This document shows positions 19,066-26,560 of a DNA stretch of 37,440 nt, piece by piece. A model generated the notes under the pieces. It had not been told where the DNA came from. It did not search any database and saw only the letters and a list, made by a program, of their open reading frames with translations. Source of the stretch: Egibacteraceae bacterium (lineage in GTDB: Bacteria; Actinomycetota; Nitriliruptoria; Euzebyales; Egibacteraceae); assembly GCA_030446745.1 (NCBI GenBank), contig JAUJMS010000005.1, positions 1-37,440 on the forward strand, given 5' to 3'. A program made the translations under genes and the position numbers. The first letter of the stretch is position 1; each line of letters begins with the position of its first letter.

Positions 19066-19109
19066 ACGACGGCCTCCTGCGCTCCCCGGGAGGCTTCCAC
19101 GCGCCCGCG

Positions 19110-19292
19110 TCAGCTGCTGGAGAGCACGACCTCGACCGGTTCGGCGTCGTGCAACGCGGCGCGCAGCATCGCGTTTTCCTCGCTCGCCTCCGCGAGTTTC
19201 GCCTCGAGTTCCGCAATCCGTGCTCGCAGTGCCGTCGCCTCCGCGAGAAGGCGGTACGGACGGTGGTCCCACGACCCTACGAGCGCCTTCAT
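19110..19292 (-). CDS. Small coiled-coil protein, 60 residues
   Basis: The ATG at 19292 has a perfect AGGAGG 5-6 nt upstream, which fixes the start over an upstream alternative. The protein begins MKALVGSWDHRPYRLLAEAT and forms a single charged helix with heptad spacing (LRARIAELEAKLAEASEENA), ending AEPVEVVLSSS. It is soluble, with no signal peptide. It precedes smc in the same direction by about 57 bp and has a good promoter of its own. The function is unknown; similar short coiled-coil proteins occur in other actinobacteria, as far as I recall. Confidence 0.75.
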   Translation of the reverse strand: MKALVGSWDHRPYRLLAEATALRARIAELEAKLAEASEENAMLRAALHDAEPVEVVLSSS

Positions 19293-19393
19293 GCTTCCTC
19301 CTGCCACCGCCCGCGCGCGGCGGACAGCACTGAGACGGTGTACGACGGTTGGGCTGCTGACGAATCGCGCGAGCGGCGCGGATTCACGAACGC

Positions 19394-19423
19394 ACTATAC
19401 CCCGGCCGGCCCCTTCCTGACAA
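19394..19423 (-). promoter_or_regulatory. Sigma-70-like promoter for the small coiled-coil gene
   Basis: Minus-strand TTGTCA (19423-19418), an 18-nt spacer, and TATAGT (19399-19394). This is the closest match to a housekeeping consensus in the window. It lies about 100 nt upstream of the ATG at 19292 and points toward smc. Confidence 0.6.
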
Positions 19424-19473
19424 GAGGGTAGCGGCGCCGCGACGCCCGATATGGGCGGCGTCCGGTCGACGAC

Positions 19474-19486
19474 TACCCTGGCGGCC
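19474..19486 (+). promoter_or_regulatory. Leaderless-type -10 (TACCCT, 7 nt to ATG)
   Basis: TACCCT at 19474-19479 and ATG at 19487 of the alpha/beta hydrolase gene, with no ribosome binding site between them. Confidence 0.5.
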
Positions 19487-20482
19487 ATGCCGCTGCTGCG
19501 ACGGGTCGCGACCGCGACGACGGCCGCCGTGCTCGGTGCGACGGCGGGCACGCTGTGGGTCGCGTCGCGGCCGCGCCGCGCCGCCGGCGAACCGTCGGCG
19601 CCCGAGCCACCCGTCGCGCTGCCGCCCGGCCGGTTGGTCCCCGTCGCGGGCCACGGCGAGCTGTTCGTGCGTGAGGCCGGACCCGTCGACGGGCCGCCCG
19701 TGGTCTTGCTGCACGGCTGGATGTACCCCTCCGACCTCACTTGGTGGACGTGCTACGAGCCCCTGGCGGCGTTCGCGCGGGTGGTGGCGGTCGACCACCG
19801 CGGGCACGGCCACGGCACGCGCCCGTCCCAGCCGTTCCGCCTCGCCGACGTCGCCGACGACGTCGCCGCGCTGCTGCGCTCCCTCGGCACGGGACCCGCC
19901 GTGGCGGTCGGCTACTCGATGGGGGGCGCGGTCGCGCAGCTGCTGTGGCAGCGCTCTCCCCGACGTCGTGCGCGGGCTGGTGCTCGCGGCGACCAGCTCG
20001 ACGTGGAGCGGGAGCGTCCGGCTGCGCTGGAGCTGGCGCGCGATGGGGCTGCTGCAGGTCGTTCTGCGGGTCGTGCCACGCGCCGGCTGGCAGTGGCTGT
20101 ACGCCGCGCAGGCGCGGGGGCGCTGCCGTTCCCGGTGACCCAGATGATCAACGACGAGACCCCCAAGGAGCTGGCCGCCTACCTGCCGTGGATCGTGGGC
20201 GAACTCGACCGCGGCAGCGCCGAGGACCTCGCGGAAGCCGGCCGCGAGCTCGGCCGCTACGACGCCCGCGGCTGGCTGCCGACGGTCGACGTGCCGGTCG
20301 GGGTGATCGTCACGACCGCCGACCGCCTCGTGCCGCCCGAGTTCCAGGCCGACCTCGTTGCGCGGATCCCGACCGCCCGTCGCTACGACGTCGACGTCGA
20401 CCACGACGGCGTGATCGCGCACCCCGACCGCTTCGTCCCCGTGCTGTGCCGGGCCATCACCGAGATCCTGTCACCGCCATGA
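19487..20482 (+). CDS. Alpha/beta hydrolase, two frameshifts
   Basis: The start ATG 19487 (MPLLRRVATATTAAVLGATA) fits the promoter spacing better than an in-frame upstream ATG at 19451. The N-terminus is a membrane anchor or signal-like helix. The hydrolase core shows the oxyanion motif VVLLHGWMYPSD, DHRGHGHGTRPS, the nucleophile elbow VGYSMGGAVAQ, the acid region TTADRLVPPEFQ, and a histidine in DHDGVIAHPDRF. A middle piece (PDVVRGLVLAATSSTWSG) is in another frame between about 19955 and 20130, and the original frame then resumes at FPVTQMINDE. The substrate is unknown. Its stop overlaps the next ATG (ATGA). The pair sits in reverse orientation between the Fpg-like gene and smc, which are neighbours in many actinobacteria. 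Confidence 0.75.
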   Translation: MPLLRRVATATTAAVLGATAGTLWVASRPRRAAGEPSAPEPPVALPPGRLVPVAGHGELFVREAGPVDGPPVVLLHGWMYPSDLTWWTCYEPLAAFARVVAVDHRGHGHGTRPSQPFRLADVADDVAALLRSLGTGPAVAVGYSMGGAVAQLLWQRSPRRRARAGARGDQLDVERERPAALELARDGAAAGRSAGRATRRLAVAVRRAGAGALPFPVTQMINDETPKELAAYLPWIVGELDRGSAEDLAEAGRELGRYDARGWLPTVDVPVGVIVTTADRLVPPEFQADLVARIPTARRYDVDVDHDGVIAHPDRFVPVLCRAITEILSPP

Positions 20483-21137
20483 TCGACGCGTACACGGCCC
20501 TCGGCGTGGGACCCGGAGGCGACCCGGCGCCGAACTGAAGGCGGCGCACCGAAGGCTCGCGCGCCGCCATCATCCCGACCTCGTGGCGCCGGCGGAGCGC
20601 GATGCCGCGACGCGCCGGGTCCAGGAGGTCAACGTGGCCTACGGCCTTGTCCGTGACCCCGCGGCGCGTGCCCGCTACGACCGGCTGCGCACCGCCGGCC
20701 CTGGCGCTGCGCCGTCCGAACGCGACGCGCTGCTCACCGCGGCGGGGCGCTGGGCCGGGCGATGGTGGCGACGCTGGCGCGTGCCGCTGCGCGCGGCGGC
20801 GCGGCGCGGGCCGCACTCGCCGCCCGCCGCGCCGGCGCCGCCGGTCGGCGCGCGGCGGTCGACGTGGCGGGCGGGCGGTGTGGCTGCTCTGCTGCGTCCT
20901 CGGCGCGGTGCTGGGGTGGCTGCTTGCCACCGCGGCGCAGCACGTGGCCGGAGCGACCGGGCCGTGGGCGACGCTCGCCGGCACGCTCGGCGGCCTGCTC
21001 GTCGGCTCGTCGCGCGGGTGGTGGTGGCGGCTGCGGCTGGCGGAATCCCGGCGTCGCAGCGGCGCCTGCGCGCCGCGACCGCACTGTGGGTCGTCGCCGT
21101 CGCGGCGGGCCTGTGGCTCGACCTGCGTCCGTGGTGA
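20479..21137 (+). CDS. J-domain protein with C-terminal membrane helices, frameshifted
   Basis: The ATG overlaps the hydrolase stop. The first residues MIDAYTALGVGPGGDPAP continue, after a one-base loss (GCCGAACTG for GCCGGAACTG, near 20534), as ELKAAHRRLARRHHPDLVAP with the HPD motif of DnaJ co-chaperones, then VQEVNVAYGLVRDPAARARY. A basic linker follows. After another frame change near 20880 come hydrophobic helices (VWLLCCVLGAVLGWLLATAA, TLAGTLGGLLVGSS) and the end LWVVAVAAGLWLDLRPW. This is a membrane-tethered J protein that would recruit DnaK to the membrane; its client is unknown. About 220 residues. Confidence 0.65.
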
Positions 21138-21154
21138 CCGCGCCCGCGGCGTCA
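21135..21154. terminator. Imperfect inverted repeat at convergent gene ends
   Basis: TGAC at 21135-21138 and GTCA at 21151-21154 carry the stop codons of the J-domain gene (plus) and the Fpg-like gene (minus), with a GC-rich inner stem (CCGCG/CGCGG). It is weaker than the palindrome at 13228. Confidence 0.3.
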
Positions 21155-21984
21155 GGTCTGGCAGCTGGCGCAGTAGTACGAGCTGTGCTCCGCGTCGACC
21201 TCGCCGTGGCGGATCGGCTGGCGGCAGCGGGCGCACGGCTTGCCGTCGCGCCCGTACACCTTCAGAAACTCGCCGTACTCGCCTTCGAACAGGTCGTCGC
21301 CGGGCTCGAGCCGTCCTCGGAGGTGCCGCCCTGCTTGACCGCCTCGTGGAGCACCTCCTGCACCGCCCGGTACAGCCGGCGGACCTCCTGGCTCGACAGC
21401 CCGTTGGCCGGGCGCCCGCCGAACAAGCCGGCCACCCACAGGATCTCGTCGGCGTAGCGGTCGCCGAGGCCGATGATGAACCGCTCGTCCGCGAGCGCCG
21501 ACTTGAGGCTCGCGTCGCGTGCCTTGAGCTCGCGGCTGAACGCCGGCCAGGTGAAGGTGTCGGTCAGCGGGTCGATGCCGGGAGGCTCGAGCTCGGGCAG
21601 TGCCGCGAGCGCCGCACGGTCGACGACGAACAGCTCGCCGTCCTTGGCGGGGTCGACGACGTGGAGCGCCCCGCCGGTGGTGAACGTGGCGACGACCTGC
21701 GTGTTGCGGCCGGCCTGGACCGACGCCGTCTCGCGCGACAGCGTGCCTTGCGAGCCGAGACGCACGACGAGGGCGGCGTCCTCGTCGAGGTCGAACACCA
21801 GCCAGGTTCCGCGCCGGTGCAGCGCCTCGATGCGGTGGCCGGTGAGGGCCTTGACGAAGTCTGGACGGGTCCGGTGGCGGGCGACGACGCTCGCGGTGCG
21901 CACCGTGACGTCTTTGACGCGTTTGCCCACGACCTCACGTTCGAGGTCCTTACGGATGACCTCGACCTCGGGGAGCTGCGTCAC
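21152..21984 (-). CDS. Fpg/MutM-family DNA glycosylase homologue without canonical catalytic residues, frameshifted
   Basis: By fold and position (after rnc) this is the Fpg/MutM family. The start ATG 21984 lies within the 3' end of rnc. The N-terminus reads [20 protein letters not shown], where functional Fpg has M-P-E-L-P: the catalytic Pro2 is Thr and Glu3 is Gln. The usual RRGK lysine is Thr ([12 protein letters not shown]), and LGMSGQL is LGSQGTL. A helix-turn-helix region ([20 protein letters not shown]) and a zinc finger (CARC and CASC) remain. A frame change near 21310 joins the two. The altered residues are base substitutions, not effects of the indel. It may bind DNA without cleaving it or use another chemistry. 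Confidence 0.8.
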
Positions 21985-22741
21985 CGACGTCCTCCGGCGG
22001 GTTGGCCTGTGGAGGGCCGGACACTACCGCCAATCGGCGTTGCAGCACGGCATACGCCTCCTGGGCCGCGGCCTGCTCCGCCTCCTTCTTCGACCGCCCC
22101 TCCCCCGCGCCGAGCGCCTCGCCGCCGACCGACGCGACCGCGGTGAACCGCTTGTCGTGGTCGGGGCCATCCTCGGTCAACTTGTAGACGGGCACGGTCG
22201 CCAGCTCGCCGGCGGTCAGCTCCTGCAGGGACGTCTTGTAGTCCAGCGAGGCCCGGCGGTCGGCGATGTCGTCGAGCACCGGAGCGAACAGGCGGACGAC
22301 GAGCTCGGCGGCCGTGGCGAGACCCTGGTCGAGGTGGATCGCGCCGAGCAGCGCCTCGAAGGTGTCGGCCAGAATCGAGTCCTTGTCGCGTCCGCCGGAC
22401 TGCTCCTCGCCTCGGCCGAGCAGCACGGCGTCGCCGACGCCGAGACCTCGGGCGACGTCGGCGAGGCTGGTGGCGCTGACCGCCGACGCACGCAGCTTGG
22501 CGAGGCGGCCCTCCGGCGCGTCGGGGAACCGCCGGTAGAGGTGCTCGGTCACGACGACGCTGAGCACCGCGTCGCCGAGGAACTCCAGCCGCTCGTTCGT
22601 CGGTAGACCGCCCGCCTCGAACGCGTGGCTGCGGTGGGTCAGCGCCAGGCGCAGCAGCGTGCGATCGGCGATCGCGACGCCGAGCCGCCGGCGCAGCGTC
22701 TCGGCCGCGGCGTCGGCGTCGTCCAGCGCCGACCCCGTCAC
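21950..22741 (-). CDS. rnc: Ribonuclease III
   Basis: RNase III cleaves double-stranded RNA in rRNA and mRNA processing. The protein is 263 residues and intact. The GTG start at 22741 overlaps the acpP stop. The signature [12 protein letters not shown] is at 49-60, the second catalytic pair is in [13 protein letters not shown] (Asp126, Glu129), and the double-stranded-RNA-binding domain is at about 168-235 ([26 protein letters not shown]). The tail is Pro/Arg-rich. It overlaps the Fpg-like start by 35 bp, so the two are co-translated. Confidence 0.96.
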   Translation of the reverse strand: MTGSALDDADAAAETLRRRLGVAIADRTLLRLALTHRSHAFEAGGLPTNERLEFLGDAVLSVVVTEHLYRRFPDAPEGRLAKLRASAVSATSLADVARGLGVGDAVLLGRGEEQSGGRDKDSILADTFEALLGAIHLDQGLATAAELVVRLFAPVLDDIADRRASLDYKTSLQELTAGELATVPVYKLTEDGPDHDKRFTAVASVGGEALGAGEGRSKKEAEQAAAQEAYAVLQRRLAVVSGPPQANPPEDVGDAAPRGRGHP

Positions 22742-23025
22742 GACGGCGCCTGCCGGCTGGCGCCCGCGGCGATGCGCGCGGCCGCCTCGCCGACCGTCCG
22801 CAGGGTGAGCAGCTCGTCGTCGCGCAGCGCCACGGACACCCCGCGCTCGCGCAGCGACCGCTCCACGCCCTCGACCATCTCCACGAGGTCGAGAGAGTCG
22901 GCGTGCAGGTCCTCGTCGAACCGCGTGTCCGCACCGACGTCGTCGGCGTCGAGGTCGAGCACCTCCTCGATGCGCCCCACAAGCAGCCCGAGGACCTCGT
23001 CGGGCGTCACCGCTGTCTCAGTCAT
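22738..23025 (-). CDS. acpP: Acyl carrier protein
   Basis: A 95-residue carrier for fatty-acid intermediates. The phosphopantetheine site is Ser44 in [17 protein letters not shown]. The ATG at 23025 overlaps the plsX stop by 8 bp, and its stop overlaps the rnc GTG. The sequence is acidic and helical as expected, with a slightly long C-terminus ([10 protein letters not shown]). The plsX-acpP-rnc order is standard. Confidence 0.93.
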   Translation of the reverse strand: MTETAVTPDEVLGLLVGRIEEVLDLDADDVGADTRFDEDLHADSLDLVEMVEGVERSLRERGVSVALRDDELLTLRTVGEAAARIAAGASRQAPS

Positions 23026-24031
23026 CGCCGCTGGCGTCTCCTCGCGTCGCGTCGTCGCGCCGGGAGCGCACGTCCACGACCGTCTCGCTGCTGTCTGGAA
23101 CGTAGTTCGTCGCCGACCGGCCAGACGCTGCCAGGCGCTGTGCGATCCGCACCGACAGGCGGGCGGACGCGACCTCCGCAGCGGTGTGCAGCGCCGCCGC
23201 CACCTCGTCGGGACCCGCCGCCCCGTGCGCGACGAGGACCTCGCCGGCGACGCCGAGCAGCACCGCCGCGCCGCCGTGCGCGCGGGTCGCGACCGGACCG
23301 GCAACGGCCTCCACGGTTTTGAGGAAGACGTTGCCGGTGAAGCCGTCGGTCACGACGACGTCGACCGCCCCGGCCAGCACGGCGGCGGGCTCGACGTTGC
23401 CGACGAACCCGTCGTCGGCTGCGAGCAGGCCGAACGCCGCCTTCGCCAACGCGTTGCCCTTGCCTGGCTCGGCACCGACGTTGAGCAATCCGACGCGGGG
23501 GCGCTCGACGCCGCGCACCGCCGCGTACGCCGACGCCATCCGCGCGTACGCGGGCAGCGCCTCGGGTTGGACGTCCGCACTGCCGCCGGCGTCGACGACG
23601 ACGACGCCTCCCGTCTGGGTCGGTACCACCGCCGCGACGACGGGGCGGCGGGCGCCCGGCACCCGGCCGAGGGTCAGCAGCGCCGCCGCGAGCGTGGCGC
23701 CGGTCGAGCCGGCCGACACCAGCGCCCGGGCGCGGCCTTCGGCGACGAGCTCCGCCGCGACGCGGATGCTGGCGCGCGGCTTGCCGCGCAACGCGATCGC
23801 TGGGTCCTCGTCCATGCGCACGACGTCGTCGGCGGCGACGATCGGCAGCGCGTTGCGGGCACCGGCCACCGCGAGCGCCGCAAGGAGGTCGCGCGGACGG
23901 CCGACGAGGACGACGTCGACGCCGGCGGCGTGGGCGCGCAGCGCCCCGGCGACGGTCGCGTCGGGGGCGAAGTCGCCCCCCATCGCGTCGAGCGCGACCC
24001 GTGCGCCGGCGTGGCGACCGGTGGCCGCCAC
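23018..24031 (-). CDS. plsX: Phosphate acyltransferase PlsX
   Basis: PlsX converts acyl-ACP to acyl-phosphate, the first step of phospholipid synthesis. GTG 24031 is chosen because it lies 8 nt after the rpmF stop with AGGAG upstream. This gives 337 residues beginning VAATGRHAGARVALDAMGGD. Family blocks are ALDAMGGDFAPDATVAG, SAGSTGATLAAALL, GLLNVGAEPGKGN and VVTDGFTGNVFLKTVEA. The tail (SSETVVDVRSRRDDATRG) is variable. Intact. Confidence 0.95.
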   Translation of the reverse strand: MAATGRHAGARVALDAMGGDFAPDATVAGALRAHAAGVDVVLVGRPRDLLAALAVAGARNALPIVAADDVVRMDEDPAIALRGKPRASIRVAAELVAEGRARALVSAGSTGATLAAALLTLGRVPGARRPVVAAVVPTQTGGVVVVDAGGSADVQPEALPAYARMASAYAAVRGVERPRVGLLNVGAEPGKGNALAKAAFGLLAADDGFVGNVEPAAVLAGAVDVVVTDGFTGNVFLKTVEAVAGPVATRAHGGAAVLLGVAGEVLVAHGAAGPDEVAAALHTAAEVASARLSVRIAQRLAASGRSATNYVPDSSETVVDVRSRRDDATRGDASGDD

Positions 24032-24038
24032 CGGCGGG

Positions 24039-24221
24039 CTACTCCTCGACCTGGACGACCTGGCGCCCGGCGTAGTAGCCGCACACCCTGCATACCGTGT
24101 GCGGCCGCAGCGCCGAACGGCAACGCGAGCAGCTCGCGCTCGCGGGCGCCGGGGTGCGCAGCCACTGCGCCTTGCGCGAGCGCGTGCGCGAACGGGACTT
24201 CTTACGCTTCGGGACAGCCAC
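24039..24221 (-). CDS. rpmF: 50S ribosomal protein L32
   Basis: 60 residues beginning MAVPKRKKSRSRTRSRKAQW. Two CxxC pairs (CSRC and CRVC in RVCGYYAGRQV) make this the zinc-binding form. It is flanked by yceD and plsX, the usual setting, and lies 8 nt before plsX. Confidence 0.96.
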   Translation of the reverse strand: MAVPKRKKSRSRTRSRKAQWLRTPAPASASCSRCRSALRPHTVCRVCGYYAGRQVVQVEE

Positions 24222-24273
24222 GGTTTCTCCTGGGCCAGCTTGAGGTCGGTCGCTGATCGGCTCGAGCGCGCGC

Positions 24274-24810
24274 TCAGCCGTCGTCGCGCAGGCGCAACCC
24301 TTGCAGGGCTGCCCAGCGCGCGTCGGTGGTGGTGTCGGTGCAGTCGCACGCCGCCGCGTCGCGCTCCACGCCGCACTGCGGGCACAGCCCCGCGCAGTCC
24401 TCGCGGCACAGCGGCCGGTAGGGCACCGCCGGCACGAGCGCGTCGCGGAGCAGCGCGTCGAGGTCGATGATGCCCTCCACGATCTCGTAGCCAGGGTCCA
24501 CGTCGTCGGCCAGCTCGGCGTCGGCAGGGTCGGTGAACAGCTCCACGACCTCGGCGTCGACCGGCGTCACAAGGTCGCGCAGGCAGCGGGCGCACGGCGT
24601 GCGCACGGTCGCTTCGAGCAACACGCGAACGAGCACGCCCTCGACGACGCTCTCGACGACCCCGACGAGCCGCACGGGGCCGACGACCTCGGCGAGTTCG
24701 AGCGCAAGGTCCGCGGGGGCGGGCAGCGCGAGGTCGACCCGGCGGGAGGTGCCGGGTCGGTCGACGAGGTCGGCGACGCGGAGGACGCGGTCGTGGACGG
24801 GAGTGGTCAT
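24274..24810 (-). CDS. yceD: YceD/DUF177 family protein
   Basis: A 178-residue protein of the DUF177 family, linked to 23S rRNA and L32 accumulation and almost always next to rpmF. ATG 24810 (MTTPVHDRVLRVADLVDRPG) is preferred to an upstream in-frame GTG. The conserved cysteines are in TVRTPCARCLRDLVTPVD and REDCAGLCPQCGVERD. Acidic middle part. Intact. Confidence 0.9.
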   Translation of the reverse strand: MTTPVHDRVLRVADLVDRPGTSRRVDLALPAPADLALELAEVVGPVRLVGVVESVVEGVLVRVLLEATVRTPCARCLRDLVTPVDAEVVELFTDPADAELADDVDPGYEIVEGIIDLDALLRDALVPAVPYRPLCREDCAGLCPQCGVERDAAACDCTDTTTDARWAALQGLRLRDDG

Positions 24811-24860
24811 CGCCAGGCGCACTCGGGCACGGTCGGGGCCCGACGGGAGAGGGACGCCCG

Positions 24861-24866
24861 AGGCTA
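24861..24866 (-). promoter_or_regulatory. Candidate -10 upstream of yceD
   Basis: Minus-strand TAGCCT lies about 50 nt before the yceD start, in the 111-bp gap after the SepIVA-like gene. It may give an internal promoter for yceD-rpmF-plsX-acpP-rnc. Confidence 0.35.
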
Positions 24867-24921
24867 GCACAGCGCCACCCGCCGGCCGCTGCCCGTGACG
24901 AGCGCCCGGCGACGCACCCGT

Positions 24922-25485
24922 TCAGCGGCGGTCCGGGTCGCTCGTCTCGTAGTCGTACAGCGGGGTGGAGCCGGTGTCGCCGGCGGCGTAGGCGTCGTCG
25001 GGCGACTCGTCGTCGGCGGGTTCGGCGAGCTCGTCGCTGGCGAGGCGGCCCCGCAGCCGCTCGCGTCCCTTCTCGACGGCCTTCATCGTCTTGGCCAGCA
25101 CGATCTCGAAGTTCGCGAGCTTGCCGTCGACGTAGTCCTCGGCCTCCAGGCGCAGCACCCGCGCCTGCTCGCGGGCCTCGTCGAGGATGCGCTCCGCCTC
25201 ACGACGCGACGCGCGGACGATCTCGGTCTCGCCGACCAGGCGGTCGCGCTCGGCGCGGGCGTCGTCGAGCGTCTGCTCGCGCTCGCGCTCCGCCTGGGCA
25301 AGCAGCTCGTCGCGCTCCTTGAGCACCCACCGCGACTGGCGCAGCTCCTCGGGCAGCGCTGCGCGCAGCTCGTCAAGCAGGTCGTCGACGTCTTTGCGGT
25401 TGACCATGACCGACGCCGACAGCGGTACGGGCCGCGCCTCGGCCAGCAGCCGCTCCAACTCGGCCAGGTGCGCCTCGACGTCCAC
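24922..25485 (-). CDS. sepIVA: DivIVA-domain coiled-coil protein, SepIVA-like
   Basis: 187 residues, mostly coiled coil ([40 protein letters not shown]). The N-terminal part [20 protein letters not shown] and the C-terminal [20 protein letters not shown] match the pattern I know from mycobacterial SepIVA (Rv2927c), a septum- and cell-wall-associated protein. The operon position, upstream of yceD and rnc, is also that of Rv2927c. It is shorter than the mycobacterial protein. GTG start at 25485. The tail is acidic ([16 protein letters not shown]). Confidence 0.75.
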   Translation of the reverse strand: MDVEAHLAELERLLAEARPVPLSASVMVNRKDVDDLLDELRAALPEELRQSRWVLKERDELLAQAEREREQTLDDARAERDRLVGETEIVRASRREAERILDEAREQARVLRLEAEDYVDGKLANFEIVLAKTMKAVEKGRERLRGRLASDELAEPADDESPDDAYAAGDTGSTPLYDYETSDPDRR

Positions 25486-25512
25486 GACGTGCGGTCCTTT
25501 GTGTGGCTCGGC

Positions 25513-25986
25513 TCAGCGGTGCCGGGACAGTCGCTCGGCGACGATCGGCGGGACGAAGTCGGCGACGTCGCCACCGAAACGAGCAACCTCTTTCACCAGC
25601 GAGCTGGAGAGGAACGAGTATACGGGGCTGGTCGTCAGAAACAGCGTCTCGACGTTGCCCAGCCGCGCGTTCATCTGCGCCATCTGCAGCTCGTACTCGA
25701 AGTCGCTCGCCGCGCGCAGGCCCTTGACGATCACGGTGGCGCCCCGCTCGGCGCAGAAGTCGACGAGCAGGCCGTCGAACGCCGCGACCTCGACGTTGGG
25801 CAGGTCGACGACGACCGCCTCGAGCAGCGCGAGCCGCTCGTCGACGTCGAGCAGCGGACGCTTGCCGGCGTTGCGCAGACAGGCGACGACGAGCCGGTCG
25901 AACTGCGCCGCCGCCCGGCGGATGACGTCGAGGTGGCCGTAGGTGACCGGGTCGAAGCTGCCCGGGCACACCGCCGTCACGGCCAT
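25513..25986 (-). CDS. coaD: Phosphopantetheine adenylyltransferase
   Basis: CoaD makes dephospho-CoA from 4'-phosphopantetheine and ATP. 157 residues, intact. [20 protein letters not shown] contains the nucleotidyltransferase TxGH motif. [19 protein letters not shown] appears as [12 protein letters not shown], and the ATP-binding end is [19 protein letters not shown]. Its ATG overlaps the rsmD stop by 10 bp. Confidence 0.96.
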   Translation of the reverse strand: MAVTAVCPGSFDPVTYGHLDVIRRAAAQFDRLVVACLRNAGKRPLLDVDERLALLEAVVVDLPNVEVAAFDGLLVDFCAERGATVIVKGLRAASDFEYELQMAQMNARLGNVETLFLTTSPVYSFLSSSLVKEVARFGGDVADFVPPIVAERLSRHR

Positions 25987-26559
25987 GGCGGGAACGGTTC
26001 CGTCGTTGCGCGTAGGTACACCAGCACGGGGACACCGTAGGAGCGGCGCCGCTCCTGCGCCAGGAAGCGGGCCGCCTCGCCGGCGAGCAGCTCGGCGTCG
26101 CGCCGGTCGCGTTCGACGACGACGGCGGCACCTGGCGCGAGCCCTCCGGCGCGCTGCAGCGCGGCGAGCAGCGCAACGACCCCGGCGGACGGCTCGCCGG
26201 ACGGCGGGTCGCACAGCACGACGGTGAACGGCCCGCCGGCGGGCTGCCGGCAGAACACGGCGGCGTCGCCGCGCACGATCGTCGCGCGGTCGGCCGTCCC
26301 CGCGGTGGCCAGGTTGGCGGCGACGACGGCGGCCGCGCCCCGTCACGCTCGACGAACGTCGCGTGGATCGCGCCGCGCGACAGCGCCTCGATGCCCAGCG
26401 CGCCGGACCCGGCGAACAAGTCGAGCACCACCGCGCCGACGACCTCGTCGCCCAGCGAGCTGAACAGCGCCTCGCGCACCCGGTCGCTGTGGGGCGCGTC
26501 GCCTGACCGGGCGGCGCCGCGAGCCGCCGGCCCCGCGCCGTCCCGGCGATCACCCGCAC
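25977..26559 (-). CDS. rsmD: 16S rRNA (guanine966-N2)-methyltransferase RsmD, frameshifted
   Basis: The GTG at 26559 lies just after the recG stop. The protein starts [17 protein letters not shown] frame change near 26500 leads to [20 protein letters not shown] and the SAM-binding motif [18 protein letters not shown] second near 26340 leads to [20 protein letters not shown] and the catalytic DPP (CDPPSGEPS). It ends [15 protein letters not shown]. About 195 residues after correction, the normal size. It is one of only two clearly frameshifted genes to the right of 21.2 kb. Confidence 0.85.
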
Positions 26560-26560
26560 G

